Both the position numbers and the translations under genes were made by a program. DNA of 8,254 bases from NCBI GenBank assembly GCA_030037185.1, contig JASHRR010001072.1, positions 1 to 8,254 of the forward strand, in the 5' to 3' direction. This DNA is from Xanthobacteraceae bacterium. GTDB taxonomy: Bacteria > Pseudomonadota > Alphaproteobacteria > Rhizobiales > Xanthobacteraceae. The notes beneath the pieces were generated by a model that was not told where the DNA came from, made no database searches, and saw only the letters and a program-made list of their open reading frames with translations. The stretch's first letter is position 1; each line of letters opens with the position of its first letter. Shown piece by piece: positions 6,775 to 8,254 of the stretch.

Positions 6775-7908
6775 TTAGGTTTCTCCGCCCGGCTCGGCGT
6801 CGTCACCCATGAACTTGGGCATAAGCACACGAAAGATGGTTCGTCGTGGTTGCGACTCACATTCGATGATGCCGCCGTGATCGCCAATGATCTTGGCGGC
6901 GAGCGCAAGACCAAGCCCGGTGCCGGTCGGCTTGGTGGTTACGAAAGGATCGAAAAGATTCGGCATCAGGTCATCGGACACGCCCGGCCCGTTGTCCTTG
7001 ATGCAGAATTCGAGCGGCAGCGCGACCTTCGATCTGCTTCCAGGAAGCGACAGCCGCACACCCGGCCGGAATGCGGTGGTCAGCTGGATTTCTCCGTCCG
7101 TGGCGGTTTCGCCGATCGCCTCGGCGGCGTTCTTGACGAGATTGAGAAACACTTGAACAAGCTGGTCGCGATTGCCCAGCACCGGGGGCAACGACGGATC
7201 GTATTCCTCGACGAACCGGATGTGCCGCGCAAAGCCCGATTGCGCCAGTCTGCGCACGTGATCGAAGACCACATGAATATTGACCTGCTCGCGCTGCACC
7301 GGACGCTTGTCGCCGAACACTTCCATGCGGTCGACCAGTTTGACGATGCGGTCCGCCTCGTCGCAGATCAACCTGGTCAGAATGCGGTCGTCGTCGCTCG
7401 CCTGCTGCTCCAGCAGCTGGGCTGCGCCGCGAATGCCCGACAGCGGGTTCTTGATTTCATGCGCGAGCATGGCGGCGAGCGCGGTCACAGACCGCGCTGC
7501 GCCGCGATGCGTCAGCTGCCGGTTCATCTTATCAGCCATCGTGCGCTGCTGGAGCATCACGACGACCTCGCTCGGCCCCTCCGGTACCGGAGCCACGTGA
7601 AGATCGACCAGACGTTCAGACGGCGTGCGCGGCGTGCCGAGATCGACTTTGTATTCGTTGACGGCGCCGCCGCGCTGACGGACCTGCTCGATCAGCGCCA
7701 GCAAGGGGCTTCCGAACGGCACCAAGTCGCGCAGGACATGACGGCGCAGCAGGGCGACCGACATATCGAAAAAATCCTCCGCCGCCACATTGGCGTCTTT
7801 GATCATGCCGTCCGGGCCGACCACGATCACGGCGAGCGGCAGCGCATTGAGGATGGCTTCCGCCGGGCTGGCGGCAGCGTGCGGGCCGCGGCTTCCGACC
7901 ATGCTCAT
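6775..7908 (-). CDS. ntrB: Nitrogen regulation sensor kinase NtrB
   Basis: A soluble 377-residue histidine kinase/phosphatase that, under PII control, phosphorylates NtrC when nitrogen is scarce. PAS domain at about 14-125 ([15 protein letters not shown]). HisKA carries phospho-acceptor His150 in [20 protein letters not shown]. The ATPase domain has the N box [10 protein letters not shown] (256-265), G1 DNGPGV (305-310), F box LFDPFVTTK (318-326) and G2 GTGLGLA (329-335). There are no membrane segments, as expected. The start at 7908 makes an ATGA overlap with the dusB stop, which points to translational coupling. An upstream in-frame start at 7971 would overlap dusB by 67 bases with residues unlike the family. 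An ATG at 7902 is a third possibility. The gene appears complete and typical. Confidence 0.94.
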   Translation of the reverse strand: MSMVGSRGPHAAASPAEAILNALPLAVIVVGPDGMIKDANVAAEDFFDMSVALLRRHVLRDLVPFGSPLLALIEQVRQRGGAVNEYKVDLGTPRTPSERLVDLHVAPVPEGPSEVVVMLQQRTMADKMNRQLTHRGAARSVTALAAMLAHEIKNPLSGIRGAAQLLEQQASDDDRILTRLICDEADRIVKLVDRMEVFGDKRPVQREQVNIHVVFDHVRRLAQSGFARHIRFVEEYDPSLPPVLGNRDQLVQVFLNLVKNAAEAIGETATDGEIQLTTAFRPGVRLSLPGSRSKVALPLEFCIKDNGPGVSDDLMPNLFDPFVTTKPTGTGLGLALAAKIIGDHGGIIECESQPRRTIFRVLMPKFMGDDAEPGGET

Positions 7909-8254
7909 GCGGCCGCCTGCCGATCGCATGCGTGCAAAGACATGGCGTCGAATGCCTCTGCCAGCCGGCATAGGGTTTCGCGCGGGCTTGGCGCAGTCAG
8001 CACGCGCTCGCGCAAGGCTCTCAAGGCTTCACAAGGTGAGCCGGCCGTGGCGGCCGCAGAGTCAAGCGCCCAGCCGACATGCTTGCGGGCATGTTTCATG
8101 CCGATCCGCTCGCCGTGATGCGCGAGCATTTCCTCATAAAGCGCCGTGATGAGCTCGAGCTGCCTGGCGAGGACCGGCGGGTCCTCAAGCGGGCCGCCTG
8201 CGAGGTAGCACGCGAGTTGCCCCGGAAACCACGGCCGGCCCTGAGCGCCGCGAC
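7905..8254 (-). CDS. dusB: tRNA-dihydrouridine synthase DusB (NifR3 family), C-terminal part
   Basis: The last 115 or so residues of a flavoprotein that reduces uridine to dihydrouridine in the tRNA D-arm. The frame is open to the right edge, so the start and the FMN-barrel core lie outside the window. Visible are [14 protein letters not shown], the end of the barrel with the phosphate-binding glycine region typical of Dus enzymes, and the helical C-terminal domain with [21 protein letters not shown], which contacts tRNA. The stop TGA overlaps the ntrB start as ATGA. A dusB/nifR3 gene directly before ntrBC is the standard alphaproteobacterial arrangement, first described in Rhodobacter, and the promoter of the operon should be upstream of it, beyond this window. 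The identity is based on sequence and context together. Confidence 0.9.
   Translation of the reverse strand, partial: RGAQGRPWFPGQLACYLAGGPLEDPPVLARQLELITALYEEMLAHHGERIGMKHARKHVGWALDSAAATAGSPCEALRALRERVLTAPSPRETLCRLAEAFDAMSLHACDRQAAA

Noticed and set aside
5480..6778. Long plus-strand open frame (432 codons) opposite ntrC
   Set aside because: It is an antisense shadow. The minus strand encodes a complete NtrC with all motifs.
6763..8118. Long plus-strand open frame (451 codons) opposite ntrB and dusB
   Set aside because: It is an antisense shadow with His/Arg/Asp-rich composition and no domain. The minus strand carries well-formed NtrB and DusB.

Overview
The window looks like chromosomal DNA from a Rhizobiales alphaproteobacterium, most likely Bradyrhizobium/Rhodopseudomonas/Afipia-like (Nitrobacteraceae). 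This rests on high GC, the gene order dusB(nifR3)-ntrB-ntrC, and the protein sequences as I recall the family. No database search was possible.

Right part (about 5.3-8.25 kb, all minus strand): the 3' end of dusB, then ntrB and ntrC, tightly packed with a 4-base ATGA overlap and an ntrB/ntrC junction with almost no gap. NtrB and NtrC look complete and carry every expected catalytic motif. This is the nitrogen-control operon.

Middle (about 1.86-5.32 kb): ntrYX normally follows ntrBC within a few hundred bases in these bacteria. Here about 3.5 kb separates ntrC from ntrY. It holds one intact gene on the opposite (plus) strand, a secreted PQQ-dependent alcohol dehydrogenase of the methanol/ethanol family (3445-5157). 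Upstream of that gene lie about 1.6 kb in which I see no credible gene but many short perfect inverted repeats. The dehydrogenase and ntrC converge on a 163-base gap that contains a 9-bp GC-rich hairpin.

Left part (1-1855, minus strand): ntrY is present only as its N-terminal sensor half (four membrane segments and the periplasmic domain). It stops just after the fourth membrane segment, so HAMP, PAS, HisKA and ATPase domains are absent, and no ntrX follows. After a 304-base gap with CCCTTGG/CCAAGG repeats comes the N-terminal part of a different sensor histidine kinase, which runs off the window and looks disordered after about residue 155. Two kinases cut at a similar structural point, around the last membrane segment, next to a foreign-looking dehydrogenase suggest a rearrangement hotspot on the ntrY side of the ntr locus.

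Functionally, NtrB-NtrC should still sense and answer nitrogen status, while NtrY-NtrX signalling from this locus appears lost or reduced to a sensor stub. The dehydrogenase would act independently in the periplasm. Its active site has the Asp-X-Asp signature linked to lanthanide use, an unusual Asp at the usual metal-binding Glu position, and no vicinal Cys pair.
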